A stretch of DNA of 64,000 bases from an uncultured Pelagibacteraceae bacterium (GCA_902596915.1 CACJVQ010000003.1:37131-101130); one strand, 5' to 3'; shown: positions 25,183-35,351, counted from the stretch's first letter. Numbers and translations are program-made. Notes: generated by a model not told the origin, from the letters alone.

Positions 25183-26133
25183 TTACTTTATTTCTCGAAT
25201 AGGCTTACCAGCAACACAGGCTTCTAAATTTTCAATCATTTGTGTATAAAAAATAGAATAATTCTCAGCTGTAACATAGCCTACATGTGGAAGTAAAAGT
25301 GCATTAGGTACAAATCTTAATTTGTGACCACTGGGTAGAGGTTCTTTATCATAAACATCGATACCGGCACCAGCGATTACATTAGTTGAAAGAGCTATAA
25401 TTAAATCATCCTCGTTTACAATTGGACCTCGTGAAGTATTAATTATAAAAGCAGTTTTTTTCATTTTATCAAATTCAGCAAGCTTTATACAATCTTTGTA
25501 TCTTTCTCCTCCTTGGACATGAATAGATATAAAGTCAGAGTTTTGAATAAGATCCTCTTTACTAGATGGCAAAACATCAAGTTCCTTACACTTATCTAGA
25601 CTTAAGTTTTCACTCCATGCCATAACTTGCATACCAAATGCTTTTCCTATTTTAGCAACCTGAGATCCAACTTTTCCTAAACCAATAAGTCCTAAAATTT
25701 TACCTTTCAATTCAATGCCTACCGTTGTCTGCCAATAACCTTGATACATATTATCAACCTCAACTTTAATATTTCTTGCAAGACCTAGGATTAAAGCCCA
25801 TGTTAACTCACATGTTGGATTTGAATTAATTTCAGTTCCAGTAACAATAATTTTTGCCTTTTTTGCTGCCTCTAGATCTATTGCTTTATTTCTCATTCCA
25901 CTTGTTGAAATATATTTTAGTTTTTTTAAATTTTTAATGAGATTTGAACTTACTAAGGTTCTCTCTCTCATGATCAGTAAGGCTTCGAATTCTTTTAATT
26001 TTTCAATAGTGTCATCTTCATTTTCAAAAGGTTCACTAAAAATCTCAATATCAAATTTTGATGAAAGATTTTTCAAATCTATAAATTCTTGAGAAACGTT
26101 TTGATAGTCGTCTAAAATGGCTACTTTAAGCAT
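25183..26133 (-). CDS. D-2-hydroxyacid dehydrogenase (NAD-dependent)
   Basis: I place the start at the ATG 26133-26131 ('MLKVAILDD'), which overlaps the upstream stop by 8 bp. An upstream ATG at 26169 would add 12 residues but overlap 44 bp. The roughly 316-residue protein has the Rossmann motif 'GLIGLGKVGSQVAK', the catalytic Arg in 'INTSRGPIVNEDDL', Glu in 'VYDKEPLPSGHKL' and His in 'LLPHVGYVT'. It reduces 2-oxo acids or oxidises D-2-hydroxy acids (the phosphoglycerate/hydroxypyruvate dehydrogenase superfamily). The operon context suggests a keto-acid related to the IOR substrate. Confidence 0.9.
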   Translation of the reverse strand: MLKVAILDDYQNVSQEFIDLKNLSSKFDIEIFSEPFENEDDTIEKLKEFEALLIMRERTLVSSNLIKNLKKLKYISTSGMRNKAIDLEAAKKAKIIVTGTEINSNPTCELTWALILGLARNIKVEVDNMYQGYWQTTVGIELKGKILGLIGLGKVGSQVAKIGKAFGMQVMAWSENLSLDKCKELDVLPSSKEDLIQNSDFISIHVQGGERYKDCIKLAEFDKMKKTAFIINTSRGPIVNEDDLIIALSTNVIAGAGIDVYDKEPLPSGHKLRFVPNALLLPHVGYVTAENYSIFYTQMIENLEACVAGKPIREIK

Positions 26134-27031
26134 TTTGAGTTTTTTTATTCGAGATTGTAATACCAGCAATTATAAAAATTGCACCTAAGAAATGGTAAAA
26201 TAGAATTTTTTCATTGAAAATCATCATAGCCATTATTGCACCTAGAATTGGCATCAAATGAAGAAAAACTCCAGATCTATTTGCACCAATAAGCTTAACA
26301 CCTTTTATCCAAAATAAAAATGAGATTAGACCAGGAAAAAAAACAACATAGAATAAAACTAAATAAAAAGAGGATTGTAATTTGATTACACTGCCCAAAC
26401 TATAATCAATAAAATACATGGGTATTAGAAAAATTACTCCAAAAGTAATAACGACCTGTAATAGAGAAATTGGTGATAGATTGAATTCCTTTTTTTTCAA
26501 AAGAGCCGAATAAAGCGACCACGCAAACATTGCAATTAATGCAAAAATGTCTCCTTTATTAAATGACAAATTTAATAAATTATTTAAGTTTGCTTTTGTT
26601 ATTATAAACAAAACACCTGTAAGTGAGAGAAATACTCCTATTATTTGAAATAAATTTGTTTTCTCAATTCTAAGTAAAGACGAAAATAATATAATCATAA
26701 CTGGAACAGTTGAAATCATAAGTACCCCAGTAATAACTTGAGTATGTCTCAGAGAGTAAAAAAGAGCCGAATTAAAAACTGTTACAGCTAAAATTCCCAA
26801 CAATGAAAACAAAAAAATATTATCAAATATAATTTTTCTGTTATTTAACAACTCTTTATAGGTGAATGGGAGTAAAACTAACCAAGCCAAAAACCATCTA
26901 TAAAAATTTAAAGATATCGGAGGAATATCAATAATGCTTGCAGCTTTTCCTACTATAAAGTTACCTGCCCAAAACAAACAAGCTAAAATCAAATAAAGAG
27001 ATGCTAAATAAAGTGGGCTAAGTGTTTTCAT
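26126..27031 (-). CDS. EamA/DMT-family transporter
   Basis: The protein has 301 residues and ten predicted membrane helices in two EamA repeats. 'CLFWAGNFIVGKAAS' sits in helix 1, 'LRHTQVITGVLMISTVPVMI' (in part) is in the first repeat, and 'GANRSGVFLHLMPILGAIMA' is in the second. It is a metabolite exporter or importer of unknown specificity. It overlaps the giant oxidoreductase gene by 14 bp and the dehydrogenase gene by 8 bp, placing it firmly in that operon. Confidence 0.88.
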   Translation of the reverse strand: MKTLSPLYLASLYLILACLFWAGNFIVGKAASIIDIPPISLNFYRWFLAWLVLLPFTYKELLNNRKIIFDNIFLFSLLGILAVTVFNSALFYSLRHTQVITGVLMISTVPVMIILFSSLLRIEKTNLFQIIGVFLSLTGVLFIITKANLNNLLNLSFNKGDIFALIAMFAWSLYSALLKKKEFNLSPISLLQVVITFGVIFLIPMYFIDYSLGSVIKLQSSFYLVLFYVVFFPGLISFLFWIKGVKLIGANRSGVFLHLMPILGAIMAMMIFNEKILFYHFLGAIFIIAGITISNKKTQNA

Positions 27032-30000
27032 GAAAAGAATTAAGTAAATTTGTTCTATAGTTTATAGCTTCTTTTATATTCTTTTCCTTAACATGTCCAA
27101 AACCTCTGATTTGATCAGGTATTGATGCTATTTTAACTGCCGTTTCGTAGTTTGATTTATTTATTTTTGTTCCTATGTAAGTAATTGTTTGCTTGTAATC
27201 TCTTATTAATTCTCTCTCTTTTTTTCTTTCATCTAAATAGCCAAATGGATCAAGCTTTGTACCTCTTAAAAATTTAAATTTTGAAAGTAATTTAAATATA
27301 TTAAATAACCATCCTCCAAATTTAATTTTAAGCAATTTCCCATCCACTTTACTTTTTTTACTAAAAATTGGAGGGGCTAAGTAAAAATTATAATTAAAAT
27401 TACCTTCAAAGTTTTTATTTACATCATCTACGAATTTTTTATTTGTCATTAATCTTGATACTTCATACTCATCCTTGTATGCCATTAATTTGAAATAATT
27501 TTTTAAGACTGCAGTTGAGAATTGACTTCCATTTCCTATATTATTATCTATCTTTCTTGCATAGCCCACAAGGTCTTCATAGTTTTTAGCATATTTTATA
27601 TTTTGATAATCTTCTAAAAATTTAAATCTATTTTGATATTTTTCTTCGAAACCCTCTAGTACTTCAGGTTCATCTTTGATTATATCTACGACCTCATCTT
27701 TTAAATTTTCATAATGTCTTCCAAATCTGAATGCATCTATATTATCTTTTACACTTGCACCATTTAATTCAATTGCTTTTTCAATTGATATAGCTGAAAT
27801 TGGTATCAGACCTGCTTGATATGCAACTCCAACATTAAACATATTTGATAATATTGAATTTCCTAAAATCTTGGAAGTAATTTTATTTGACGATATAAAT
27901 TTAATATTTTCTTTACCTGCTATGTTAATTAAATTATCTCTCATTTCATCAAAAGGTAAATGAAAATTTTTATCTCTTGTAAAATCTCCAGGCATAACTT
28001 CATCCGTATTAACTATTAGCTTTGAAACTTTTTTATCTAAGGTTTTTATTATTTCTAAATCATTTGATACAAGTAAATCAAATCCAAGAAGTAAGTTTGT
28101 ATCACCATAAGATAATCTTATTGCCCCAACATCTTCTGGTTTTTCAAAAATTCTTAAGAAACTTTTAACAGCTCCACCTTTTTGAGCTAGTCCAGTCATA
28201 TCTAAAACTCCTGAACCTTTTCCGTCTATTTGAGCGGCAGTTGCGAGCACAGCTCCAATTGTAACAACTCCTGTACCACCAATTCCAGCAATCATTATTC
28301 CAAAAGATTTGTTGATTTTAGGTAATATTGGATGGTCTATCTTTGAATTGATTTTATTAATTAAGTTATCGTCATAATTTTTCTTAAGCCTTACATCTCC
28401 CTCAAGACTTACAAAACTAGGACAAAACCCATCAACACATGTGTAATCTTTGTTACAAGAAGATTGGTCGATTTGTCTTTTTCTTCCATACTCAGTTTCA
28501 ACAGGTGCAATAGAAACACAATTAGATTGTATTCCACAATCTCCACAACCCTCACACAGGTCTTTATTAATAAAAATTTTTTTCTTAGGCTCTTCTAAGA
28601 TACCTTTTTTTCTTCTCCTTCTTTTCTCAGCTGCACAGGTTTGATCATAAATTATTACAGTTGTTGCATTTATTTTGCTCAATTCAATCTGGACATCTAT
28701 AATATTTTTTCTATCATAAACTTTAGAATTTCTCGCAAAACCTCCTCTATCACTATATTTTTCAATTTCATCTGTGATTATTGCAATTTCTTCAACACCT
28801 TCTGCTTCAAGTTGTTTAGACATTTGAGCAACTGTTGGTAATCCGTCTAATGCTTGACCTCCTGTTAAAGCAACGGCGTCATTATACAAAATCTTAAATG
28901 TCATTTTAGTTTTTGCTGCAACTGCATGTCTAATGGAGAGAATTCCTGAATGAATGTAAGTCCCGTCTCCCATATTTTGAAAAACATGATCTGTATTACT
29001 AAATACAGACTCGCCAACCCAAGTTGCACCTTCTGATCCCATTTGTGAAAAGCCTTCATTATCTCTTTCCATATGCTCTACAAGGTATGCACAACTAATA
29101 CCTGTAATTGCTCTACTACCTTCTGGTATTCTAGTTGAAGTATTATGAGGGCAACCAGAACAGAAATGTGGAACCCTTTTTAAAGAAATATTTGAATTAG
29201 TTTTTTCTTTCAAAGACTTTAATTTTTTTGAAATATTATGCACTTCATCCGGTAGTGTAAGGTAATTAATTATTTCAAAAATTTTTAAACCAATTTCTCC
29301 TGGATCTAAAGCTCCAGAAGAAATAAATAAATCGTTATTATTTTCATCATTTTTTCCAACTACTTTAATATTTAAATTTTTATTAAATAATATTTCTTTA
29401 ACTTGTGTTTCAATGATTGATCGTTTTTCTTCTACAACAATGATTTTGTCTAAATTTTCTGCAAAATTTTCAATTACTGTTTCCTCTAGTGGCCAGGGCA
29501 TAGCAACTTTAAGAAATTTAATTCCTACTTGATTTGCAATATCTTCATTTATTCCTATTTTTTCTAGCCCTAATTTTGTATCTAAAAAAGACTTTCCAGT
29601 ACTAATTATTCCAATTTTTGCCTTTTCTGAGTCGAAAATAATTTTATTCAAATTATTTATTTTACAAAATTCTTTTACATATTTTATTTTATAGTGGTGT
29701 AGCCGATATTCTTTTTCTTGTGCAGTGTCTTTTAGTCTAATGTTTAATCCTTCCGATGGATATTTTTCACTTGAAATATCTAAAAGATTTAACCTATTTT
29801 CGTCTAAGTCAACAGTTGCTCCTGAACTGACATTATCATGAACACACTTTATCCCTACCCAACATCCACTTTTTCTAGATAATTCAATTCCTATTATTCC
29901 ATAATCTAATATTTCTTGAACACCACTTGGATTAAAAAAAGGTATCATCGCATCAATCATTGCAAATTCACTTTGATGAGAGGTTGTTGAAGATTCACAT

Positions 30001-30437
30001 ATATGATCATCACCCATTAAAGCAATGACACCACCAAATTTTGAAGTGCCAGCTAAGTTTACATGTTTTAAAGCATCTCCAGCTCTGTCTACCCCTGGCC
30101 CTTTGCCATACCATATGCCAAAAACCCCATCATATTTATCTTGTTTTCTAAGATTTACTTGCTGTGTTCCCCATAAAGAAGTTGCAGCAAGTTCCTCATT
30201 TATTCCTGGTTGAAAATAAATATTGTTTTCATTCAAATATTTTTTATTTTTTAAAATCTGCTGATCATAACCGCCTAGAGGAGATCCTCTATACCCGGAG
30301 ATATAACATGCAGTATTTAAGTTTTTTTGTTTATCTCTTCTTGCTTGAACAATTGGAACTCGAACAAGAGCTTGAGCACCAGTTAAAAATCTAGTGCCTT
30401 TACTTAATTTATATTTGTCTTCAAGTTTAATTTCCAC
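27018..30437 (-). CDS. Indolepyruvate:ferredoxin oxidoreductase, fused alpha-beta (IorAB-type)
   Basis: The 1139-residue fusion comprises an N-terminal pyrimidine/ThDP region ('SGYRGSPLGGYDQQ'), a ThDP-binding part with 'HFCSGCPHN' and 'MGDGTYIHSG', a ferredoxin-like insert 'CEGCGDCGIQSNC' around residue 625, and the C-terminal gamma domain ('GIMIAGIGGTGVVTIG'). It decarboxylates arylpyruvates or other 2-oxo acids to acyl-CoA while reducing ferredoxin. The large single-chain form is typical of aerobic proteobacteria. Only one of the usual two [4Fe-4S] Cys clusters is complete (a second 'CNKDYTCVDGFCPS' motif is also present). It is 14 bp after the DadA-like gene, which would make the 2-oxo acid. 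Confidence 0.9.
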   Translation of the reverse strand: MEIKLEDKYKLSKGTRFLTGAQALVRVPIVQARRDKQKNLNTACYISGYRGSPLGGYDQQILKNKKYLNENNIYFQPGINEELAATSLWGTQQVNLRKQDKYDGVFGIWYGKGPGVDRAGDALKHVNLAGTSKFGGVIALMGDDHICESSTTSHQSEFAMIDAMIPFFNPSGVQEILDYGIIGIELSRKSGCWVGIKCVHDNVSSGATVDLDENRLNLLDISSEKYPSEGLNIRLKDTAQEKEYRLHHYKIKYVKEFCKINNLNKIIFDSEKAKIGIISTGKSFLDTKLGLEKIGINEDIANQVGIKFLKVAMPWPLEETVIENFAENLDKIIVVEEKRSIIETQVKEILFNKNLNIKVVGKNDENNNDLFISSGALDPGEIGLKIFEIINYLTLPDEVHNISKKLKSLKEKTNSNISLKRVPHFCSGCPHNTSTRIPEGSRAITGISCAYLVEHMERDNEGFSQMGSEGATWVGESVFSNTDHVFQNMGDGTYIHSGILSIRHAVAAKTKMTFKILYNDAVALTGGQALDGLPTVAQMSKQLEAEGVEEIAIITDEIEKYSDRGGFARNSKVYDRKNIIDVQIELSKINATTVIIYDQTCAAEKRRRRKKGILEEPKKKIFINKDLCEGCGDCGIQSNCVSIAPVETEYGRKRQIDQSSCNKDYTCVDGFCPSFVSLEGDVRLKKNYDDNLINKINSKIDHPILPKINKSFGIMIAGIGGTGVVTIGAVLATAAQIDGKGSGVLDMTGLAQKGGAVKSFLRIFEKPEDVGAIRLSYGDTNLLLGFDLLVSNDLEIIKTLDKKVSKLIVNTDEVMPGDFTRDKNFHLPFDEMRDNLINIAGKENIKFISSNKITSKILGNSILSNMFNVGVAYQAGLIPISAISIEKAIELNGASVKDNIDAFRFGRHYENLKDEVVDIIKDEPEVLEGFEEKYQNRFKFLEDYQNIKYAKNYEDLVGYARKIDNNIGNGSQFSTAVLKNYFKLMAYKDEYEVSRLMTNKKFVDDVNKNFEGNFNYNFYLAPPIFSKKSKVDGKLLKIKFGGWLFNIFKLLSKFKFLRGTKLDPFGYLDERKKERELIRDYKQTITYIGTKINKSNYETAVKIASIPDQIRGFGHVKEKNIKEAINYRTNLLNSFHENT

Positions 30438-30451
30438 ACTATTTAACTTTT

Positions 30452-31693
30452 TTAGGCAAATCTAACTGAACTATAAGGTTTTAAATCCATATTTGTATTT
30501 TCATTTGCTATCATTCCTGAAACAATCTTTCCAGATATTGCGCCTAAAGTCCACCCTAAATGATGATGACCAAAAGAATAAAATACATTTTTATAATTTT
30601 TTGATGGTCCAATTATTGGTAAAAAATCTGGTAGTGTCGGTCTAAATCCAAGCCATTCATCTTTATGCTCAGGTAAACCGTCTAGCATATCTTTTGCGTT
30701 TAATATTAAATTTTTAATTCTAGATTTTGATAAAGCATTATCTAGACCACCAAACTCCACAGTACCAACCACTCTCAATCCTTGATCCATCGGTGACATT
30801 CCAAACCCTCTGTTGGAATAAACTACTGGTCTAGATATTAAATGATCAAAATCTTTAAAATGAACGTGATACCCTCTTTCTGTATCCAAAGGAATATTTT
30901 CATGGAGTTTGTCAGTAAGTTTCTTTGAAAACGCGCCACAAGCAATAACTAATTTATCAAAAACAAATCTCTGAGTTTCTGATCTTAAAACAGGTTTTTC
31001 TTCATCAAAATTTAAATCTTGAATATTAAGTTTTAAAAATTTTCCACCTTTATTTACAAAATTTTGAAATAATTTTAATAGTATTTTTTTTGGGTTTCGT
31101 GCATGTCTTGCATAATCATAAAAAACACCTCCATGATAAAATGGCTTTAAATTTGGTTCTAAATCATGTATTTCTTTTTTATTTACTACTTGTTGTTTAA
31201 CACCTAGATCGTCTCTAATTTTTATTTCTAATTCTCTACTTTTTAAATTTTTTTCGTTCCAGACATATAAAATTCCATTATTTTCAACCAAACCTTCTAA
31301 ATCTATCTCTTCAAATAGTTCATCATAAGCCAATAAAGATTGATCTAAAATTTGATGCATATTTTTTGCGGTATGCATCATTTTATCATTAGTACAATTC
31401 ATTAAAAATTTTGAAAACCAAGGTATCATTTTTGGAACATAGTTCCATTTAAGTGCTAGCGGTCCTCTTGAGCTCATAAGCATAGATGGTACATCGCTTA
31501 CAATATCAGGTCTATTTAATGGTACTGATGCATAAGGTGAAAAGTGTCCTGCATTACCATATGAAGCTGCATTTCCAGGTTCATCTCTATCAAATAAAAT
31601 TACTTGATAGCCTTTTTTTTGAAGAAAGAGAGCATTGCAAACTCCTTGAATACCTGCACCAATTATACCAACTTTTAACATTTTTTCTGACAC
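30452..31693 (-). CDS. FAD-dependent D-amino acid dehydrogenase-like oxidoreductase (DadA type)
   Basis: This 413-residue DAO-superfamily flavoprotein has the Rossmann GxGxxG 'VGIIGAGIQGVCNALFLQ', 'FDRDEPGNAASYGNAGHFSP' (the DadA signature), and the C-terminal 'GFRPTLPDFLPIIG' and 'FYSFGHHHLGWTLG'. It oxidatively deaminates D-amino acids (or related amines) to 2-oxo acids, passing electrons to the membrane. It is the first gene of the operon with IOR, downstream of a good promoter. The pairing suggests D-amino acids feed the 2-oxo acid ferredoxin oxidoreductase. Specificity is inferred. Confidence 0.88.
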   Translation of the reverse strand: MSEKMLKVGIIGAGIQGVCNALFLQKKGYQVILFDRDEPGNAASYGNAGHFSPYASVPLNRPDIVSDVPSMLMSSRGPLALKWNYVPKMIPWFSKFLMNCTNDKMMHTAKNMHQILDQSLLAYDELFEEIDLEGLVENNGILYVWNEKNLKSRELEIKIRDDLGVKQQVVNKKEIHDLEPNLKPFYHGGVFYDYARHARNPKKILLKLFQNFVNKGGKFLKLNIQDLNFDEEKPVLRSETQRFVFDKLVIACGAFSKKLTDKLHENIPLDTERGYHVHFKDFDHLISRPVVYSNRGFGMSPMDQGLRVVGTVEFGGLDNALSKSRIKNLILNAKDMLDGLPEHKDEWLGFRPTLPDFLPIIGPSKNYKNVFYSFGHHHLGWTLGAISGKIVSGMIANENTNMDLKPYSSVRFA

Positions 31694-31718
31694 TAAAAAA
31701 ATATAGTTTGAAAGAAAA

Positions 31719-31748
31719 ATTATAATAGATGCTATTTGATCGCGGCAA
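31719..31748 (-). promoter_or_regulatory. Candidate promoter of the dadA-like/IOR operon
   Basis: On the - strand, TTGCCG (31748-31743) is followed after 18 bp by a perfect TATAAT (31724-31719). This is about 26 bp upstream of the ATG at 31693. A small hairpin (TATTTG/CAAATA) overlaps the -35 region and could also serve the end of the rodA transcript. Confidence 0.5.
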
Positions 31749-31766
31749 ATATAGATTTAACTTATC

Positions 31767-32897
31767 TTAATTACCAATTGTATCTCGACTGTAAATTTTG
31801 CAGCTCATTACGATACTTAAACCAAGCATTATTGATAACATTGATGATCCTCCGTATGACATGATAGGAAGTGGTGCTCCAACAATTGGTAATAGTCCAA
31901 GAACCATCGCTATATTTACAAAAATATATAAGAATAAAGCAGATGCAAAACCAAAACAGTATAGTTTTGCAAAAAATGATCTACTAGAAAAACCAATCCT
32001 TATTATTCTATAAATTAATAAAGCGTATAATAAAATTAGTACCATTGAACCAACATAGCCAAACTCTTCAGAGAAAAGAGTGAAAATAAAGTCAGTGTGT
32101 TTTTCAGGTAAGAATTCAAGATAACTTTGTGTACCTTGTAAGAAACCTTTGCCTAAGAAACCTCCTGAACCAATCGCTATTTTAGATTGAATTATTTGGT
32201 AGCCAGCACCTAAAGGGTCTCTGTCTGGATTAAAAAAAGTTAATATTCTTGATTTTTGATACGGTTTTAAAAAAGAAATTACAAAAGGCAATGAGACTAA
32301 TAATATTAAACCTGAATATACAAAATATTTTAAATTAAGGCCTGCTAACCAAATAATAGCCAACCCACTTCCTGCTATTAAAATTGCTGTTCCTAAATCA
32401 GGTTGAGTTATAACTAAATAGCAAGGTATCAACAAAAGTATAATTGGTTGTAATAAATATTTATAACTTTGAATATCTGAGCTTTGAATACGATGGTAAT
32501 ATCTTGCAAAGCAAACTATTATTGCAATTTTCATCAGTTCTGAAGGCTGAAGGTTCATTATGAAAAAATTTATCCATCGTTTAGACCCTGATGCTGAAAT
32601 TCCAAAAAAAATTACAAGTAATAAAAGTAAAATTCCAAGAATATAAAAAATATATGCCTGCCTATACCAAACCGAAACTCTTACAAATGACAAAACTAAA
32701 AACATAGAAAAAAATACTAGAAATCTAGTTAGATGATTTTTAGTATAAAAAGAAAAGTTCCCGCTTTCTGTAGAATAGATTGAAACAACACTGATTGAAC
32801 CAATTATAGCAACAATTATTATTAAAAAGTAATCAACAGCCTTCAGTTTATCAAAAAATGAGTAGCTAGTTGAATTTAGTGACGTTGAAAGTATCAT
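31767..32897 (-). CDS. rodA: Rod-shape glycosyltransferase RodA (SEDS)
   Basis: The protein has 376 residues and ten predicted membrane helices. SEDS motifs are 'GSKRWINFFIMNLQPSELMK' (in part), 'ITQPDLGTAILIAGSGLAI', 'PEKHTDFIFTLFSEEFGYVG' and 'PIVGAPLPIMSYGGSSML'. It polymerises lipid II glycan strands together with the transpeptidase encoded just upstream (4-bp overlap). It is the last gene of the leuA-mre-mrdA-rodA unit. The catalytic Asp of SEDS enzymes lies in the 'PEKHTD' loop. Confidence 0.95.
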   Translation of the reverse strand: MILSTSLNSTSYSFFDKLKAVDYFLIIIVAIIGSISVVSIYSTESGNFSFYTKNHLTRFLVFFSMFLVLSFVRVSVWYRQAYIFYILGILLLLLVIFFGISASGSKRWINFFIMNLQPSELMKIAIIVCFARYYHRIQSSDIQSYKYLLQPIILLLIPCYLVITQPDLGTAILIAGSGLAIIWLAGLNLKYFVYSGLILLVSLPFVISFLKPYQKSRILTFFNPDRDPLGAGYQIIQSKIAIGSGGFLGKGFLQGTQSYLEFLPEKHTDFIFTLFSEEFGYVGSMVLILLYALLIYRIIRIGFSSRSFFAKLYCFGFASALFLYIFVNIAMVLGLLPIVGAPLPIMSYGGSSMLSIMLGLSIVMSCKIYSRDTIGN

Positions 32898-34840
32898 GCA
32901 ATATTTTTTAAATCTTTTCTAATTTTTTCTCTTAATTCATGCCTATCTAAAATTTTTTTTATTAATTTCTTTGCTAGTGGGGCAGCTGCTTTACTACCAG
33001 AGCCTCCATGCTCTATCAAAACACTTAGGGAATATCTTGGTTTGTCATAAGGCGCAAATGCAATAAATAAAGCATGATCTCTACTTTTATATTCTATCTC
33101 TTTAAGGTCTAAATCAAGCTCTCTATCTTGGTCAGTAATTCTTTTAACTTGAGAAGTTCCAGTTTTTCCAGCAAACTTATATTTATCTTCATTGTGTCTA
33201 GATTTGAAGGAGGTTCCAAATTGTTCATTGGTTGACCCATACATTGCATCCAGAACCAACTTTAAATTATTTGGATTTCTGTAAAGTCTTTCATAGTGTT
33301 TAAATTCATGATCTTTCAAAATATTTTGACTTACAGATTTATTTTTTTCACTTTCAATTTTAGATTTAATTTTATCTAAATCTATTTCTTTATCATAAAT
33401 TAATTTTGGCTTAATTTTATAGCCTCCATTAGCCAATTGCGCTGTCATCAAACATAATTGAAGTGGAGTAGTCTGAATGTAACCCTGTCCTATTCCAGTA
33501 ATTACAGTTTCACCAAGGTACCAAGGCTGTTCTAAAACTTGTTTTTTCCATTTCGTTGAGGGTACAATTCCTTTTTTTTCTTCTGAAAAAAAATCTTCTA
33601 AAACTTTTGAACCTAAACCATATCTTTTTGCAATTAGTGAAAGCTTATCTACACCTAAAAGTCTTGCGACTTCATAAAAATAAATATCACATGACTGTTT
33701 AATGGCATTTCTCATACTCATTAATCCATGACCATTTTTTTTCCAACAATGATATCTTTCTCCATACAATTCATATGGATGATCATGGCCTTTGCAGTTT
33801 ACTTTAAACTTTGTGTCTATTATCCCATATTCTAGTGCAGCAAGTGCAACTAAGGGTTTTATAGTTGATCCTGGAGAATATAATCCAGCTAATGATTTAT
33901 TTAGTAAAGGTCTTAACTTATTATTATTAATTTCATTCCAATCTTTAGTGCTTATCCCATGGGTAAACTTATTTGGGTCGTAGGTTGGGGACGATGCCAT
34001 GGTAATTACTTCACCTGTGTATATATCCATAACACATATTGAGCCTGCCTGATTTTTTAATAACTCTTGAGCCAATTGCTGAATTTCTAAGTCTATGGTT
34101 GTTCGTAAATTTTCACCTTGAGTTTCTTTATTATAACTAATTTCACTTATTTTTTTTCCTGATGCATTTACTTCATATCTTTTAATTCCATGATTTCCAA
34201 TTAGGTCAGTATCTTTTGAATTTTCAATACCAATTTTTCCAACTTTTAAACCTGGTACAAAATTTTCCTCTATTTTTTTTTTATTTTGAATATCTTGAGT
34301 TGTTGCATCACCAACATAACCAACAACATGCACTAAATCATCGGCATAAGGGTAATATCTTGAAGTAGATAAAACTGGCTTCGCTCCATCCAATTCATGC
34401 AAGTACAAATTTAATTTAGAAAATTCTTTCCATGATAAATTTTCAGAAATTATTAAAGTATCCCATGGCTTAGACTTTTCTTTCTTCTCATAAATTTTTT
34501 TTATTTCATCCTCTTTAAGACCAATAATATTTTTAAGTTTAAAAATTGAATTATTAAAATTAGAAACTTCTTCAAGAGATAAATGAACTTGATAAACTCT
34601 TTGATTATCTGCAATAACATTATTAAAATAATCAGTTATTATCCCTCTTTGAGGTGGAGTTTTCCATTCTCTAATTCTATTTTTGTCAGATAAAACTTCA
34701 TATTTTTGCTTTTGAGAAATTTGAAGATTATATAATCTTGAAGTAACAATCCCAAGTAACCCAATCTTTGCAGCAACTAAAACAAAAAGTCTTCTACTTA
34801 TAATTTTATTTTTATTTAAATTACCTGTTTTTTTTATCAT
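32894..34840 (-). CDS. mrdA: Penicillin-binding protein 2 (elongasome transpeptidase)
   Basis: This 648-residue class B PBP has one N-terminal membrane helix (residues 14-35) and a dimerisation domain with 'RGIITDYFNNVIADN'. The transpeptidase domain has Ser325 in 'SPGSTIKP' (SxxK), 'SCDIYF' (SxN-like, with Asp) and 'GKTGTSQ' (KTG). It crosslinks side-wall peptidoglycan with RodA. It overlaps mreD by 20 bp and rodA by 4 bp, reflecting compaction. The length is normal for PBP2. Confidence 0.95.
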   Translation of the reverse strand: MIKKTGNLNKNKIISRRLFVLVAAKIGLLGIVTSRLYNLQISQKQKYEVLSDKNRIREWKTPPQRGIITDYFNNVIADNQRVYQVHLSLEEVSNFNNSIFKLKNIIGLKEDEIKKIYEKKEKSKPWDTLIISENLSWKEFSKLNLYLHELDGAKPVLSTSRYYPYADDLVHVVGYVGDATTQDIQNKKKIEENFVPGLKVGKIGIENSKDTDLIGNHGIKRYEVNASGKKISEISYNKETQGENLRTTIDLEIQQLAQELLKNQAGSICVMDIYTGEVITMASSPTYDPNKFTHGISTKDWNEINNNKLRPLLNKSLAGLYSPGSTIKPLVALAALEYGIIDTKFKVNCKGHDHPYELYGERYHCWKKNGHGLMSMRNAIKQSCDIYFYEVARLLGVDKLSLIAKRYGLGSKVLEDFFSEEKKGIVPSTKWKKQVLEQPWYLGETVITGIGQGYIQTTPLQLCLMTAQLANGGYKIKPKLIYDKEIDLDKIKSKIESEKNKSVSQNILKDHEFKHYERLYRNPNNLKLVLDAMYGSTNEQFGTSFKSRHNEDKYKFAGKTGTSQVKRITDQDRELDLDLKEIEYKSRDHALFIAFAPYDKPRYSLSVLIEHGGSGSKAAAPLAKKLIKKILDRHELREKIRKDLKNIA

Positions 34841-35351
34841 TCTCTTTAATTAGCACCATATTATCTATCCAAACAAATATTTTGAAAAATATAGGGTAAA
34901 TTAAAAATGTAACGAATAAACCCGATATTAAACTTTCATAGACAATTGGAATTTTAAATATTGTTATTAATATAATATAATTTACTGATCCTACAATTAA
35001 AATTGCTATGAAAAATGATATCCAATCATAAATAAAATTGTATATGATCGACCTATTTCTTATAAATGCTCCAATCGCAGATAATAATAAATAATCTAGG
35101 GAAGATATTCCAATTGGTAAACTTTGAACTACATCATTTATAATACCTGCAAAAAAAATTAATCCATAGCCTAGATGCTCTGGTTTTTTTAAACTCCAGA
35201 AGAATACAATTATGTAGCTAAAGTTTATGATAAAATCATAATTTTTATAAATAATATTAATATTTAAACCTAAAATTACGACTAAAAATAAAATTAAAGT
35301 GGGTAAACTGGTAATTGTCTTAGAATAAATTCTGTTAGCAAATAAACTCAC
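34821..35351 (-). CDS. mreD: Rod-shape determining protein MreD
   Basis: This 176-residue membrane protein with about five helices lies between mreC and mrdA. The sequence is weakly conserved, as usual for MreD, but 'WSLKKPEHLGYGLIFFAGIINDV' (in part) and 'GISSLDYLLLSAIGAF' fit the family. It links MreC to the MreB filament and PBP2/RodA. It is coupled to mreC by a 4-bp overlap. Identification rests partly on gene order. Confidence 0.88.
   Translation of the reverse strand: MSLFANRIYSKTITSLPTLILFLVVILGLNINIIYKNYDFIINFSYIIVFFWSLKKPEHLGYGLIFFAGIINDVVQSLPIGISSLDYLLLSAIGAFIRNRSIIYNFIYDWISFFIAILIVGSVNYIILITIFKIPIVYESLISGLFVTFLIYPIFFKIFVWIDNMVLIKENDKKNR

Noticed and set aside
25183..26169. Longer start (26169) for the 2-hydroxyacid dehydrogenase
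   Set aside because: The extra 12 residues (MLVLQSRIKKLK) precede the natural first beta strand and overlap the upstream transporter gene by 44 bp; ATG 26133 fits better.
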